Positions 12,149-22,300 of a stretch of 64,000 nt of DNA are shown here, one piece after another; position 1 is the stretch's first letter, and each line of letters starts with the position of its first letter. Origin of the DNA: Pseudomonadota bacterium (GTDB taxonomy: Bacteria; Pseudomonadota; Gammaproteobacteria; Burkholderiales; Burkholderiaceae_C). Under the pieces are notes generated by a model that worked only from the letters and a program-made list of their open reading frames with translations, was not told where the DNA came from and did not search any database. The stretch is from NCBI GenBank assembly GCA_020161145.1, contig JAIUPQ010000007.1:62001-126000 (forward strand). The letters are read 5' to 3'. The position numbers and the translations under genes are program-made.

Positions 12149-14155
12149 GTGGAGATGGGATCGACGCGCGCGCGCCGCAGGCGCTTCAAGTCGTGGGGTT
12201 TGGTGGGAGGCGCCGTCGCGGCGCTGATGGCCGTCGCCGCACAGGCTGCCGAAAGTGCCGATGCGGCGACGGTGGCCGACCCGCTGGTGCTGCCCATGGA
12301 GCAACTGCTGCAGACCGACGTGGTCAGCGCCGCACGCTTTGCCCGCCAGGTGACCGATGCCGCCTCGGCCGTCTCGGTGCTGACCGCCGAGGACATCCGC
12401 CGCTATGGCTGGCGCACGCTGGGCGAGGTGCTGGACCACATGCGCGGCATCTACCTGAACACCGCCAGCGACTATGTCTACATGGGCTCGCGTGGCATTG
12501 GCGGCATCAAGACCATGTCGGGCCGGCTGCTGCTGCTGATCGACGGCGTGGTTGCCAACGACAACTTCTACGAGCAGACCTTTCTGGGCTATGACAACCT
12601 GATCGACCCGGCGCTGATCGAGCGCATTGAATATGCGCCGGGCGCCGGCTCGGCCATGTACGGCAACAACGCCTTTCTGGGCGTCATCAACGTGGTCACC
12701 CGCCGCGGCCGCGGCGTGGACGGGCTGGAGGCCGCCGTGAGCGTGGGCAGCCACGCCGATCGCTATGGCCGCCTGACCTGGGGCCGGCGGCTGGAGGGCG
12801 GCAGCGAATGGCTGGCCTCGCTGACGGTGCACCGCAACGACGGCACGCCCAGCCTCGACTACGACAGCGACGACCAGATCCTGCCCTATCCGGGCCGCGA
12901 TCCGTACTACATCTACACCGGCCGGCTGGAGGGGGCGCAGGACGCGCACCTGTTCGTCAAAGGCCAGATGGGGAACTGGGGCCTGACGGTGCTGGGCATG
13001 ACGCGCCAGCAGCGCATCGCCTGGCCCTGGGCGCCGGACTGGGTGGACACGGACACCGGCACCGACAGCCTGGGCGTGGTCTCGCTGGCGCATGACGACA
13101 CCTACGGCGCTGGCTGGCGCGCCACGCAGCGGGCGGTGCTGGGCCGCTACCAGTTCCGCGCGGCGTCGAGCTCCACTTTTCCGGGCGAGGATTTCATTGC
13201 CTTTGCCGGCACCGACGGCGCCTGGTGGCTGCTGGACAGCCAATGGTCGTATGACGGCATCAACGGCCACAAGCTGGTGCTGGATGCGCGGATGCGCTAC
13301 GACACCATGCAAAAGCTGTGGCTGCATACGCGGGACCAGGCCTTGCACATCCAGACGCGCACGGTCAGCCTGGCGGTCGAGGACCAGATCGATCTGGCCG
13401 CCGGCTGGCAGGCCACGCTGGGCCTGCGCGCCGAGAACCGCACGCGCCAGCCCACCACCTGGAGCCCGCGCGCGGCGCTGGTCTACACGCCCGACGCGCG
13501 CTGGACGCTCAAGCTCTCGCATGGCCGCAGCACGCGCCAGTTCACCCTGCTGGAGACGCTGCGCCAATCGGCAGCGCTGGAAGCGCTCACCTGGCTGCCG
13601 GGCGAAAAAGCCACCATCACCGAGGGCATGGCCGAGTACCGCGACGGTGGCCTGCGGCTGCTGGGCTCGCTCTATCGCTACCGGCTGGACAACCCCTACA
13701 CCCTGGAGCGCACGCCCAAACGGCTCAACCTGCGCGGCCTGGAGCTGGAGGGCGAGTGGCTGTGGCAGGGCTGGCAGCTGCGCGGCAGCCAGACCTGGCA
13801 GTGGCCCGCCGCGCCGCTGGGCGAGCCCATCTACGACACCCCGCACACCATCAGCAAGCTGCTGGTGTCGGCCCCGCTGGGCAGCGAGCGCTGGCGCCTG
13901 GGCATGGCGCTGCGCCGCACCGGCGGCTACGCCTCGGTGGCCGATTTCAGCGACGACACCTCGCTGGTCTTTGACGTGCCCGGCCGCACCGTCACCGACC
14001 TGACCCTCACCGGCCTGCGGCTGGCCGACCAGTGGAACCTGACCCTGGCCGTGCGCAACCTGTTCAACGTGCGCAACAGCAGCCTGACCCTGGGTCGTCC
14101 GACCGACCGCAACAGCCGCAACGTCTGGCTGGAGGTCAGCACCACATGGCGTTAA
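12149..14155 (+). CDS. TonB-dependent receptor of the YfiR/GGDEF-EAL operon
   Basis: A ~668-residue outer-membrane receptor, first gene of a three-gene operon. GTG at 12149 and ATG at 12155 are both possible starts. After an Arg-rich N-terminus (TRARRRRFKSW) comes a signal peptide ending near AQA/AES. Plug motifs: VVSAARFARQVTDAASAVSV, GRLLLLIDGVVANDN, IERIEYAPGAGSAMYGNNAFLGVINVVTRRG. The barrel ends in LEVSTTWR, not in the usual aromatic residue. Its stop overlaps the start of the yfiR-like gene by 10 bp, so the two are coupled. Context suggests a role in sensing or signal input rather than only nutrient uptake; no ligand can be named. Confidence 0.9.
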   Translation: MEMGSTRARRRRFKSWGLVGGAVAALMAVAAQAAESADAATVADPLVLPMEQLLQTDVVSAARFARQVTDAASAVSVLTAEDIRRYGWRTLGEVLDHMRGIYLNTASDYVYMGSRGIGGIKTMSGRLLLLIDGVVANDNFYEQTFLGYDNLIDPALIERIEYAPGAGSAMYGNNAFLGVINVVTRRGRGVDGLEAAVSVGSHADRYGRLTWGRRLEGGSEWLASLTVHRNDGTPSLDYDSDDQILPYPGRDPYYIYTGRLEGAQDAHLFVKGQMGNWGLTVLGMTRQQRIAWPWAPDWVDTDTGTDSLGVVSLAHDDTYGAGWRATQRAVLGRYQFRAASSSTFPGEDFIAFAGTDGAWWLLDSQWSYDGINGHKLVLDARMRYDTMQKLWLHTRDQALHIQTRTVSLAVEDQIDLAAGWQATLGLRAENRTRQPTTWSPRAALVYTPDARWTLKLSHGRSTRQFTLLETLRQSAALEALTWLPGEKATITEGMAEYRDGGLRLLGSLYRYRLDNPYTLERTPKRLNLRGLELEGEWLWQGWQLRGSQTWQWPAAPLGEPIYDTPHTISKLLVSAPLGSERWRLGMALRRTGGYASVADFSDDTSLVFDVPGRTVTDLTLTGLRLADQWNLTLAVRNLFNVRNSSLTLGRPTDRNSRNVWLEVSTTWR

Positions 14156-14679
14156 GCCACGCCTGCCGCCTCTTGGGCGCCCTCGTGGCGCTGGCCGGCC
14201 TGGCCCTGCCCGCGCGGGCGCAGATCGACGAGCGCCAGGTCAAGGCCGCCTACGTCTACAACTTCATCCAGTTCACGCAGTGGCCGCACGCGCTGGAGGA
14301 GCCGCTGGTGCTGTGCGTGCTGGGCCGCTCCGACATCGACACCGAACTGCGCACCTTGCAAGGCCGCGTGGTGCTCAACGGCCTGCGCGTGCAGGTGCGG
14401 CATCTGGCGCCGCTCGACGACTTCAGCCCCTGCCAGGTGCTGTACCTGGACGAGTCGCAGCGCAGCCAATGGTTCGACGTCCAGCGCCGGCTGCGCGGCA
14501 TGGCCGTGCTCACGGTGACCGATGCAGACGGCCTGGCCGACCGTGGTGCCATGATCGAGATCGGCCGGCGCGAACAGCGCCTGACGTTCGAGGTCAACCT
14601 GCCGGCGGCCCGCACCGCCGGGTTGATGTTCAGCGCCCGCATGCTCAAACTGGCCAGCTATGTCAACCTAGGCCGCTAA
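14146..14679 (+). CDS. YfiR family (DUF4154) periplasmic protein
   Basis: A 177-residue exported protein with signal peptide MALSHACRLLGALVALAGLA (cleavage near ARA/QID). The mature start ERQVKAAYVYNFIQFTQWP and the block LVLCVLGRSDI are the classic DUF4154/YfiR hallmarks, with GLMFSARMLKLASYV at the C-terminus. In Pseudomonas YfiR is a periplasmic repressor of the diguanylate cyclase YfiN and is controlled by redox state. Here the gene overlaps the receptor gene upstream by 10 bp and is followed 3 bp later by a membrane GGDEF-EAL protein, so the same repression logic is likely. Two cysteines (VLCVLG and FSPCQVLY) could form a regulating disulfide. Confidence 0.88.
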   Translation: MALSHACRLLGALVALAGLALPARAQIDERQVKAAYVYNFIQFTQWPHALEEPLVLCVLGRSDIDTELRTLQGRVVLNGLRVQVRHLAPLDDFSPCQVLYLDESQRSQWFDVQRRLRGMAVLTVTDADGLADRGAMIEIGRREQRLTFEVNLPAARTAGLMFSARMLKLASYVNLGR

Positions 14680-14682
14680 ACC

Positions 14683-16755
14683 ATGGCTGCCAGCCGCCCC
14701 GAACGCCGCTCCATCCGCCGTCAGCTCACCGACATGGGCTTGCGCCTGACCACCACGGTGCTGGCGTTGCTGGCGCTGGCGGTGGCGCTGCACGAGGTCT
14801 ACAACCGTGTGGCCAGCGTGCGCGCCACGCTGGACACCCAGACCCGCATGGTGGCCGCCAACAGCACGGCGGCGCTGGTGTTCAACAACGCCGGCGAGGC
14901 GCATGAAATCCTGGCCTCGCTGGCCTCGCTGCCCGACGTGCAGCAGGCCGCGCTGTTCGACCTGGCGGGCCACCCCGTGGCCGGCTACGTGCGCGAGGGT
15001 CAGTCCGCCCCCTGCCACACCTTGCGGGGCGACCACCGGCCCGATACCGATTGGGACTGGTGCGGCGTGGTGGCCTACCGCACGGTCAGCCTGCACGCGC
15101 GGCCGGTGGGCCTGCTGGCGCTGGAAGTGGGGCTGCGGCCGGCCTATGTGCAACTGGTGCTGGCGCTGGGTTTCATCGGCCTGGTGACTGTGGCCGCCAT
15201 GGCCTTGGCGGCGCCGCTGTGGCGGCGGCTGGCCGACCGGCTGACGCAGCCGCTGTCCGAGCTGGTGCAGGTGACCGAGCGCGTGCGCCAGGAGCAGAAC
15301 TACCGGCTGCGCAGCGCCGCCAGCGGCAGCATGGAAGCCGCCGTGCTGGCCAATGCCTTCAACGAGATGATGGCCCAGCTGGAAAAACGCGACGTGCAAC
15401 TGACCGAGGAGCTGGATCAACGCCGCCGCGCCGAGGTGCGGCTCAACGACCTGGCCTATTTCGACAACGTCACCGCGCTGCACAACCGCCACTATTTCAA
15501 GGAGCGCGTCGATGCCGCCGTCGAGTCTGCACGCCGCACCGGCGCCAGTTGCGCGCTGCTGTACATCGACCTGGACGGCTTCAAGCAGGTCAACGACACG
15601 CTGGGCCACGAGGCCGGCGACGAGCTGCTGACCCAGGTGGGCGCGCGGCTGGTGGAGGTCTTGCACGGCCCCACCGGCGTGGCCCGACTGGGTGGCGACG
15701 AGTTCGCCGTCATCCTCGACGGCGGCGTCACCACCGAACAGCTCGAAGGCGTGGCCGCGAAACTGGTGCGCGCGCTGCGCGAGCCCTATGCGCTGGGCGC
15801 GCGCACGGCCTGGGTGTCGGCCAGCATCGGCGGCTGCCTCTTCCCCGACCAGGCCGACAGCCGCGAAGCCTGGCTGCGCCACGCCGACAGCGCCATGTAC
15901 GAGGCCAAGGCCGCCGGCAAGAACGGCTGGCGCCTGCACCAGCGCGGCCTTTCGCCCGAAATCAGCCGCCACCAGCAGCTGGAGCAAGGCCTGCGCGTGG
16001 CGCTGGGTGATGGCCAGCTGCACCTGGTCTACCAACCGCGCGTGGACCTGGCCAGCGGCCAGATCATGGGGCTGGAGGCGCTGCTGCGCTGGCACCACCC
16101 CGAGCTGGGCAGCGTGGCACCGGACGAGTTCATCCCCATCGCCGAGGCCATCGGCGTCATCGTGCCCATGGGTTTGTGGATGCTGCGCGAGGCCGTGCAG
16201 CAACTGACCGAATGGCGTGCCGTGGCGCCCGAGCTGCACCTGAGCGTCAACATCTCGGCACGGCAACTGACCGACGACGCCACGCTCGAGCCCATCTGCC
16301 AGGCCATGCGCGACAGCGGTCTGCCGCTGCACGCCGTGGAGCTGGAGCTGACCGAAAGCCTGCTGGTGGACCGCTCGCCCACCATGCTGGCGCGGTTGGC
16401 CACGCTGCGCGATGCGGGCTTCGGCCTGGCCATCGACGACTTCGGCATCGGCTACTCGTCACTGGCCTATCTGGACAGCTTCCCCATCACCACGTTGAAG
16501 ATCGACCGCGCCTTCGTGCAGGCCATGCACGACACCGCACGCGGCAAGGCCATTGCCCGCGCCATCATCGCCATCGGCCAGGCGCTGCGGGTGGAGGTGG
16601 TGGCCGAAGGCATCGAGACTCAGGCCGACGCCGACCTGCTGCTGCGGCTGGGCTGCCGGCGCGGCCAGGGCTACTGGTATTCGCCGCCGCTGGCCGCCGC
16701 CGAAGTGGGCCCCCGGCTGGCCCAAAGCCAGCGCGAAGGGCGGTGGCAGTCATGA
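14683..16755 (+). CDS. membrane GGDEF-EAL c-di-GMP enzyme with periplasmic sensor
   Basis: A 690-residue inner-membrane protein that makes and/or breaks cyclic di-GMP. Order: TM1 about residues 20-42, a periplasmic CHASE8-like sensor, TM2 about 157-182, HAMP to about 235, GGDEF domain with intact GGDEF at 337-341, and EAL domain with E465-A466-L467, the DDFGIGYSS loop near 585 and KIDRAFV. The product-inhibition I-site (RxxD before GGDEF) is absent: the sequence there is HGPT. Both active sites look usable, so it may switch between cyclase and phosphodiesterase. It follows the yfiR-like gene by 3 bp, and its periplasmic sensor is the expected YfiR target. Confidence 0.93.
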   Translation: MAASRPERRSIRRQLTDMGLRLTTTVLALLALAVALHEVYNRVASVRATLDTQTRMVAANSTAALVFNNAGEAHEILASLASLPDVQQAALFDLAGHPVAGYVREGQSAPCHTLRGDHRPDTDWDWCGVVAYRTVSLHARPVGLLALEVGLRPAYVQLVLALGFIGLVTVAAMALAAPLWRRLADRLTQPLSELVQVTERVRQEQNYRLRSAASGSMEAAVLANAFNEMMAQLEKRDVQLTEELDQRRRAEVRLNDLAYFDNVTALHNRHYFKERVDAAVESARRTGASCALLYIDLDGFKQVNDTLGHEAGDELLTQVGARLVEVLHGPTGVARLGGDEFAVILDGGVTTEQLEGVAAKLVRALREPYALGARTAWVSASIGGCLFPDQADSREAWLRHADSAMYEAKAAGKNGWRLHQRGLSPEISRHQQLEQGLRVALGDGQLHLVYQPRVDLASGQIMGLEALLRWHHPELGSVAPDEFIPIAEAIGVIVPMGLWMLREAVQQLTEWRAVAPELHLSVNISARQLTDDATLEPICQAMRDSGLPLHAVELELTESLLVDRSPTMLARLATLRDAGFGLAIDDFGIGYSSLAYLDSFPITTLKIDRAFVQAMHDTARGKAIARAIIAIGQALRVEVVAEGIETQADADLLLRLGCRRGQGYWYSPPLAAAEVGPRLAQSQREGRWQS

Positions 16756-16756
16756 C

Positions 16757-16837
16757 GCCCCCAAACCTGCCGCTGCGCGTCAGGCCCCCCGAGGGGGTCA
16801 AGCAAACTCGGGAGCGGCCCGTCGTTTTCCTGAGAGC
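16757..16837 (-). repeat. dispersed intergenic repeat, copy 3 (inverted, partial)
   Basis: The whole 85-bp gap between the GGDEF-EAL gene and the acyltransferase gene is an inverted, shortened copy of the repeat at 10539-10710. On the minus strand it reads AGGAAAACGACGGGCCG, then TTGACCCCCTCGGGGGG and CCTGACGCGCAGCGGCAGG. The terminal GGACCGGC hairpin is missing. Confidence 0.82.
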
Positions 16838-16840
16838 GCC

Positions 16841-17362
16841 ATGAGGACCGACGTGGACGCACCCGTCAGCGCCGACCTGCCCGACTGGTCGCGCGAGGCC
16901 TACCGCCCCACCCAGTGGGCGCCCAGCCGGGCGCTGCTGGCCAGCATCCGCGCGCACCAGCACCATGCGGCGCGGCGCGGCCCACTGGCCTGGCTGGGCC
17001 GCCAATGGGCCGGCCTGCGCCACCGCGTCTGGAGCGTGGTGACGGGCGCCGACGTGCCGCTGAACGCGCGCATCGCCGGCGGCCTGCTGATGCCCCACCC
17101 CAACGGCGTGGTCGTCCACCCCGAGGCCCGGATCGGCCCCAACTGCCTGTTGCTGCAGCAGGTGACCCTGGGCGTGGGCAGCGTACCCGGCCTGCCCGTG
17201 CTGGAAGGCCATTGCGACGTGGGCGCCGGCGCCAAGGTGCTGGGCGGCGTGCGGCTGGGCCGCCACTGCATCATCGGCGCCAACGCCGTGGTGCTGACCG
17301 ACGTGCCGGCCGGCGCCACGGCGGTGGGCGTGCCGGCGCGCATCATCCATGCTCGTCAGTAG
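16841..17362 (+). CDS. serine acetyltransferase-like hexapeptide acyltransferase
   Basis: A 173-residue left-handed beta-helix acyltransferase. Start at 16841 (MRTDVDAPVSADLPDW); the frame upstream runs through the intergenic repeat. The helix region shows PHPNGVVVHPEARIGPNCLLLQQVTLGV, VGAGAKVLGGVRLGRHCIIGANAVVLTDVP and the CysE-like end GVPARII. It is shorter than housekeeping CysE (~250-270 residues) because the N-terminal helical domain is reduced, so it resembles the exopolysaccharide or cell-envelope acetyltransferases (EpsC/WcaB type) as much as a true serine acetyltransferase. Substrate uncertain. It may be cotranscribed with the c-di-GMP operon. Its last 7 bp overlap the convergent gamma-glutamyltransferase gene. 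Confidence 0.85.
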   Translation: MRTDVDAPVSADLPDWSREAYRPTQWAPSRALLASIRAHQHHAARRGPLAWLGRQWAGLRHRVWSVVTGADVPLNARIAGGLLMPHPNGVVVHPEARIGPNCLLLQQVTLGVGSVPGLPVLEGHCDVGAGAKVLGGVRLGRHCIIGANAVVLTDVPAGATAVGVPARIIHARQ

Positions 17363-19056
17363 CCCGCCGCCAGCCCCGTGCCCCGGCGCGGGTCGTTGGC
17401 GCCCCAGTAGCGCAAGCCGTCCTGGGGCTTGGCGCCCAAGGTGGGACCACCGACGAGGATGGCGGCCATGTGATTGGCCATGGCCGGTGCGCACCAGCTG
17501 TGGCCGCGCGCGCTCAGCAGCTGCTGCGTGTCGGGGCTGAGGGCAAACGGCTCCAGCGTGGTGCAGGCCGGCCGCCATTGCTGGTGAAAGCGCGGGGCGT
17601 CCACGGCCTCCTGGATGGTCATGCCGTAGTCCACCACGTTGAGCAAGGTGTGCAGCACCGCCGTGATGATGCGGCTGCCGCCGGGCGTGCCCAGCACCAT
17701 CAGCGGCTGGCCGTCCTTGAGCACCACGGTGGGCGTCATGCTGGACAGCGGCCGCTTGCCCGGGGCGATGGCGTTGGCCTCGCCCTGCACCAGGCCGTAG
17801 AGGTTGGCCACGCCCGGTTTGGCGGTGAAGTCGTCCATCTCGTTGTTGAGCAGCACGCCGGTGCCGGCCGCCGTCACGCGGGCGCCAAACCAGTCGTTCA
17901 GCGTGTAGGTCACCGCCACCGCATTGCCCCAGCGGTCGATGATGGAGTAATGGGTGGTCTGCGTGCCCTCGCGCGCGGGCGGCGCTTCATCCACAACGGC
18001 GCCGGCCCGCTCGCCGAGGGCGGCGCGGATGGCGGTGATGGCCTCGGCGCCCAGAAAGCGCTCGCTGGGGTTGCGCACGAACGCCGGATCACCCAGGTGG
18101 GCGTTGCGGTCGCGGTAGGCGTGGCGCATGGCCTCGATCTGCACGTGCACGCCCTGCGCCGCGCGCCAGCCCCAGCCGGCCAGGTCATAGCCTTCGAGCA
18201 CGCCCAGCATCTGGCATAGCACCAGCCCGCCCGAGCTGGGCGGCGGCGCCGAGACGATGTGCAGACCTCGGTAGCGGCATTCGATGGGCGCCAGCTCGCG
18301 TGCCCGGTAGCCGGCCAGGTCGGCCTCGGTGATGAGGCCACCGCCGCGCTGGCTGGCGGCGGCGATGGCGCGCCCCACCGAGCCGCCGTAAAAGCCCTCG
18401 GGGCCGCGCGCGGCCACCTCGCTCAAGGTGCGCGCCAGGTCGCGCTGCACCAGCCGCTGGCCAGCCTGCCAGGGCTGACCCCGGTTGAGGAAGATGGCGG
18501 CGCTGGGTGCGTCGGCCGCGAAGTCGGTGGTGGCTTCTCGCAGCAGCGCCACATCGCCGCGCGTCAGCTCAAAACCATCCTTGGCCAGGCGGATGGCCGG
18601 CGCCAGCAGCCTGGCGCGCGGCTGCGTGCCCCAGCGCGTGCGCGCCCACTCCAGCCCGGCCACGGTGCCGGGTACGCCCACGGCCAGGTGGCCCCGCGTG
18701 GAGCGGCCGGGCACCACGTTGCCCTCGGCGTCCAGGTACATGCCGGGCGTGGCGGCGGCGGGGGCGGTTTCGCGAAAGTCGATGAAGGTCTGGCGCCCGT
18801 CGGCCATGCGCAGCGTCATGAAGCCGCCGCCGCCCAGGTTGCCGGCGGCCGGGTAGGTGACCGCCAGCGCATAGCCCACGGCCACGGCGGCGTCCACAGC
18901 GTTGCCGCCGGCCTTGAGCACATCCACGCCCACCTGGGTGGCGTGGCGCTCGGCGGTAACGACCATGCCCTGCGCCGCGCCCACCGGGGGCGGTGAGGCG
19001 GCCAGCGCGGGGCTGGCCAGGCTGGCGAGCAGCAAGGGGGTGATGGTGCGCAGCAT
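17356..19056 (-). CDS. ggt: gamma-glutamyltransferase
   Basis: A 566-residue periplasmic enzyme that cleaves gamma-glutamyl bonds (glutathione and relatives); it is made as a proenzyme and self-cleaves before a catalytic Thr. Start at 19056, with a strong GGAGGAG ribosome site just upstream and signal peptide MLRTITPLLLASLASPALAA. Visible motifs: GMVVTAERHATQVGVDVLKAG, NLGGGGFM, FRETAP, the processing site TTHYSIIDRWGNAVAVTYTL where the second Thr of TTH is the expected nucleophile, and LSSMTPTVV plus GTPGGSRI. All residues needed for activity seem present. It is transcribed alone and convergent with the acyltransferase gene. Confidence 0.95.
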   Translation of the reverse strand: MLRTITPLLLASLASPALAASPPPVGAAQGMVVTAERHATQVGVDVLKAGGNAVDAAVAVGYALAVTYPAAGNLGGGGFMTLRMADGRQTFIDFRETAPAAATPGMYLDAEGNVVPGRSTRGHLAVGVPGTVAGLEWARTRWGTQPRARLLAPAIRLAKDGFELTRGDVALLREATTDFAADAPSAAIFLNRGQPWQAGQRLVQRDLARTLSEVAARGPEGFYGGSVGRAIAAASQRGGGLITEADLAGYRARELAPIECRYRGLHIVSAPPPSSGGLVLCQMLGVLEGYDLAGWGWRAAQGVHVQIEAMRHAYRDRNAHLGDPAFVRNPSERFLGAEAITAIRAALGERAGAVVDEAPPAREGTQTTHYSIIDRWGNAVAVTYTLNDWFGARVTAAGTGVLLNNEMDDFTAKPGVANLYGLVQGEANAIAPGKRPLSSMTPTVVLKDGQPLMVLGTPGGSRIITAVLHTLLNVVDYGMTIQEAVDAPRFHQQWRPACTTLEPFALSPDTQQLLSARGHSWCAPAMANHMAAILVGGPTLGAKPQDGLRYWGANDPRRGTGLAAGY

Positions 19057-19346
19057 GGCGGGCTCCTCCAAGGGTGATGGGTATCCCCAGCCTAACGCAG
19101 CTTGCGGCGACAGACCCGGCGTGTAGCCCCGCTGGCGCCCGTGGTGCCGCTGTCGCAGCGCACGCGCACGCAGGCGGTGGCCGCGAGACCGCCGGCTGCT
19201 TGACTGCGACGTGAGGGGGCGCATGCCTCACCAACTTAGGGGAGCTCGCGGCGCGCGAGCTATCGGTTTGTCACAAATTCAAACAAAATTGCCATTGGCG
19301 AGACAGGGTTTCGCCCTCCCCCAACATTTCCCAGGTGTATCAGGCA
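19057..19346. other. 290-bp divergent intergenic region
   Basis: Space between the divergent gamma-glutamyltransferase and propeller/cytochrome lipoprotein genes. The left two thirds is GC-rich without a gene. Near 19262-19295 there is an unusually A/T-rich stretch for this genome (TTTGTCACAAATTCAAAC) with a TTGTCA hexamer at 19268-19273 that could be a -35 element for the plus-strand gene. No good -10 is seen at 17 bp. Nothing else is recognisable. Confidence 0.4.
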
Positions 19347-22300
19347 ATGTTCAAAAATTCGTTGTTCACCGGCGCGCTGTGCGCGCTGCTTGCGGCTTGC
19401 GGTGGCGGGCAGGATGCCAGCGCGCCCACACCCACCGTTGCGGCCACCACCCCGGCGGCACGGGCGCAAGCCCTGGCGGCCGCCCGGTCGGGCGCCTCGC
19501 CAGCCAGCACCAGCAACTTCGAGGTGGCCCAGGTGCATCCGCTGGACACCACGCCCGATGGCAAGCAGCTGCTCAGCGTCAACACCGCCAACGGCACGCT
19601 GGAAGTCTTCGACATCAGCGGCGATGCGGTGACCTTGAGTGCCGTGATCAAGGTGGGCATGGACCCGGTGACCGTGCGCGCCGCCTCCAACGACGAGGCC
19701 TGGGTGGTCAACGTGCTGTCCGACAGCGTCAGCATCGTGGACCTCAATACCCGCAGCGTGAAAACCACGCTGGCCACCGACGACGAGCCGGCGGACGTGG
19801 TGTTTGCCGGCGCGCCGCGGCGCGCCTACGTCTCGTGCGCGCAGGCGCGCAACCTGATGGTGTTCAACCCGCTGGCGCCGCAGGAGCCGGTGGCGCGCAT
19901 TCCCATCCTGGGTCAGCAGCCCCGCGCCCTGGCCACCAATGCCGACGGCAGCAAGATCTACCTGGCCATCTTCGAGTCGGGCAACGGCACGACGGCGCTG
20001 AACGGCCGCGACAGCGGCCTGGAGCCCAACGTGGTGCGCGACCCTACCGGGCCTTATGGCGGCGTCAACCCGCCGCCCAACGCCAACAACGGCACCACCT
20101 TCAACCCGCCCATGAACCCGGCCAATCCGGCCCCGCCGGCGGGCCTGGGCCTGATCGTGCGCCGCACCGCCACCGGCGACTGGGTGGACGACAACGGCCG
20201 CAGCTGGAAGCGCTGGGTCAGCGGCGGCGCCAACGCCGCCTGGGGCAGCCGGGCGCGCGTGCCCGGCTGGGACTTGATCGACCGCGACGTGGCCATCATC
20301 GACACCGCCACCCAGGCCGTCAGCTACCAGGGCGGCCTGCTCAACATCGTGATGGCCATGGCGGTCAACCCCGCGAGCGGGCGCGTGGCCGTGGTGGGCA
20401 CCGAGGCCACCAACGAGGTTCGCTTCGAGCCCTTGCTCAACGGCCGCTTTCTGCGCGTGCGCTACGGCGACTTCGTGCCCGGCCAGGCCAACACCGTGCG
20501 CGACCTCAACACCCACCTGAACTACAGCGGCCCGCGCGTGACCCAGAGCGAACGGGACAAGTCACTGGGCGATCCGCGCGGCATCGCCTGGAACGCCGCC
20601 GGCACCCGCGCCTACGTCACCGGCATGGGCTCCAACAACCTGGTGATGCTGGATGCGCAAGGCCAGCGCACCGGCCTGCGGCCCACCGTTGAAGTGGGCC
20701 AGGGGCCCACGGGCGTGGTGCTGCAGGAGTCGCGGCGACGCGCCTTCGTGCTCAACCGCTTCGACGCGACCATCGGCATCGTCAACCTCGACACCGAAAC
20801 CATGGTGGCCACGGTGCCGCTGTCCTACGACCCCACGCCGCAGGCGGTGCGCGAAGGCCGGCCGCTGCTGTACGACACCCACCGCACCTCGGGCCTGGGG
20901 CATGTGTCCTGCGCGTCCTGCCACGTGGACGGCAAAACCGACCGCCTGGCCTGGGATCTGGGCAACCCCGCCGGCGCCATGACCGCGACCACCGACTCGC
21001 GCGGCGTCACCGTGCAGCACCACCCCATCAAGGGCCCGCTGCTGACGCAGACGCTGGTGGACACCATGCAGAGCTACCTGCTGCATTGGCGCGGCGACAA
21101 GCCCACGCTGGGCCACTTTGCCACCGCCTTCCAGGATTTGCAGGGCGCCGACCAGCCGGCCACGGCCGGCGAGATGGCCTCGATGAAGGCCTTCCTGGAG
21201 GTGTTGCGCACCCCGCCCAACCCCTACCGCAACCTCGACAACTCCTACCCCACCTCGCTGGCCGTGCCCGGCCCGCGCGGCCAGACGCTGCGGGTGGGCA
21301 ATGCGGCCCAGGGCGCCGTGGAGTTCGAGACCTCCTGCCGCGCCTGCCACCCCGGCCACACCGGGCGCGGCAACGTGCTGCTGGACCGGCCCCAGTTCTC
21401 GGGCGGCCAGTTCCTGCTGCCACCGCGCTGGCAGAACTTCTACCGCCGCGATGGCCTGTGGTTCACCGACGCCACCGGCAGCACCTCGGGCTTCGGCATC
21501 ATCCAGGACGGCACCTACGACTCCACCCACAACCAGACGCGCACCGACAACATGATGGCGTTCATGTACGCCTTCAACGGCTCCTTCCCCTACGCACCGG
21601 CGGGGCTGGACGCCAACAGCGTGGCGGTGGACGCGCATGCCGCCGTGGGCAAGCAGGCCATGGTCTCGGGCACGGGCGTGGCCGACGCGCGGCTGGCCCA
21701 GCTGACGACGCTGGCCGACAGCCGCGCCATCGGCCTGGTGGCCAGCGCCTGCGTGGCCGGCGAGCGGCGCGGCTACGTCTACCTGGGCAGCGGCGTCTAC
21801 GAAGCCGACCGGGCCGGTGAGCGCTTGAACCTGGCCGCGCTGACGCAACTGGCGCAGGCCAACGGCCCGGTCACGTTCACGGCCGTGCGCACCGGCACCG
21901 AGCGCCGCGTCGGCATTGACGAGGACGACGACGGCGTGCCGGACGGCAACGCCGGCCTCACGGCCCAGCGCGCCTGCGCCAGCGCCACCAATGGCGAGCT
22001 GCTGGTCAACGGCGGTTTCGAGGACAACGGCGTGGGCGCCGGCAGCTGGGCCCTGGTGCCCACGTTGCGCGGCTGGACGTCCACGGCCGGACACATCGAG
22101 ATCTGGCGCAACCTCAGTGGCTGGCCTGCGGCCGAGGGTCAATCGTGGATGGAGCTGGACACCACCACCGCCGCCGACCGGGTCTCGCAACGGGTCGGCA
22201 CCGTGACCGGTGAAATGCTGGAGCTGCGCTTTGCCTACTCGGCCCGCCCTGGTACGGCCGCGTCCACCAACCGCTTCGACGTCATGTGGAACGGCATCGT

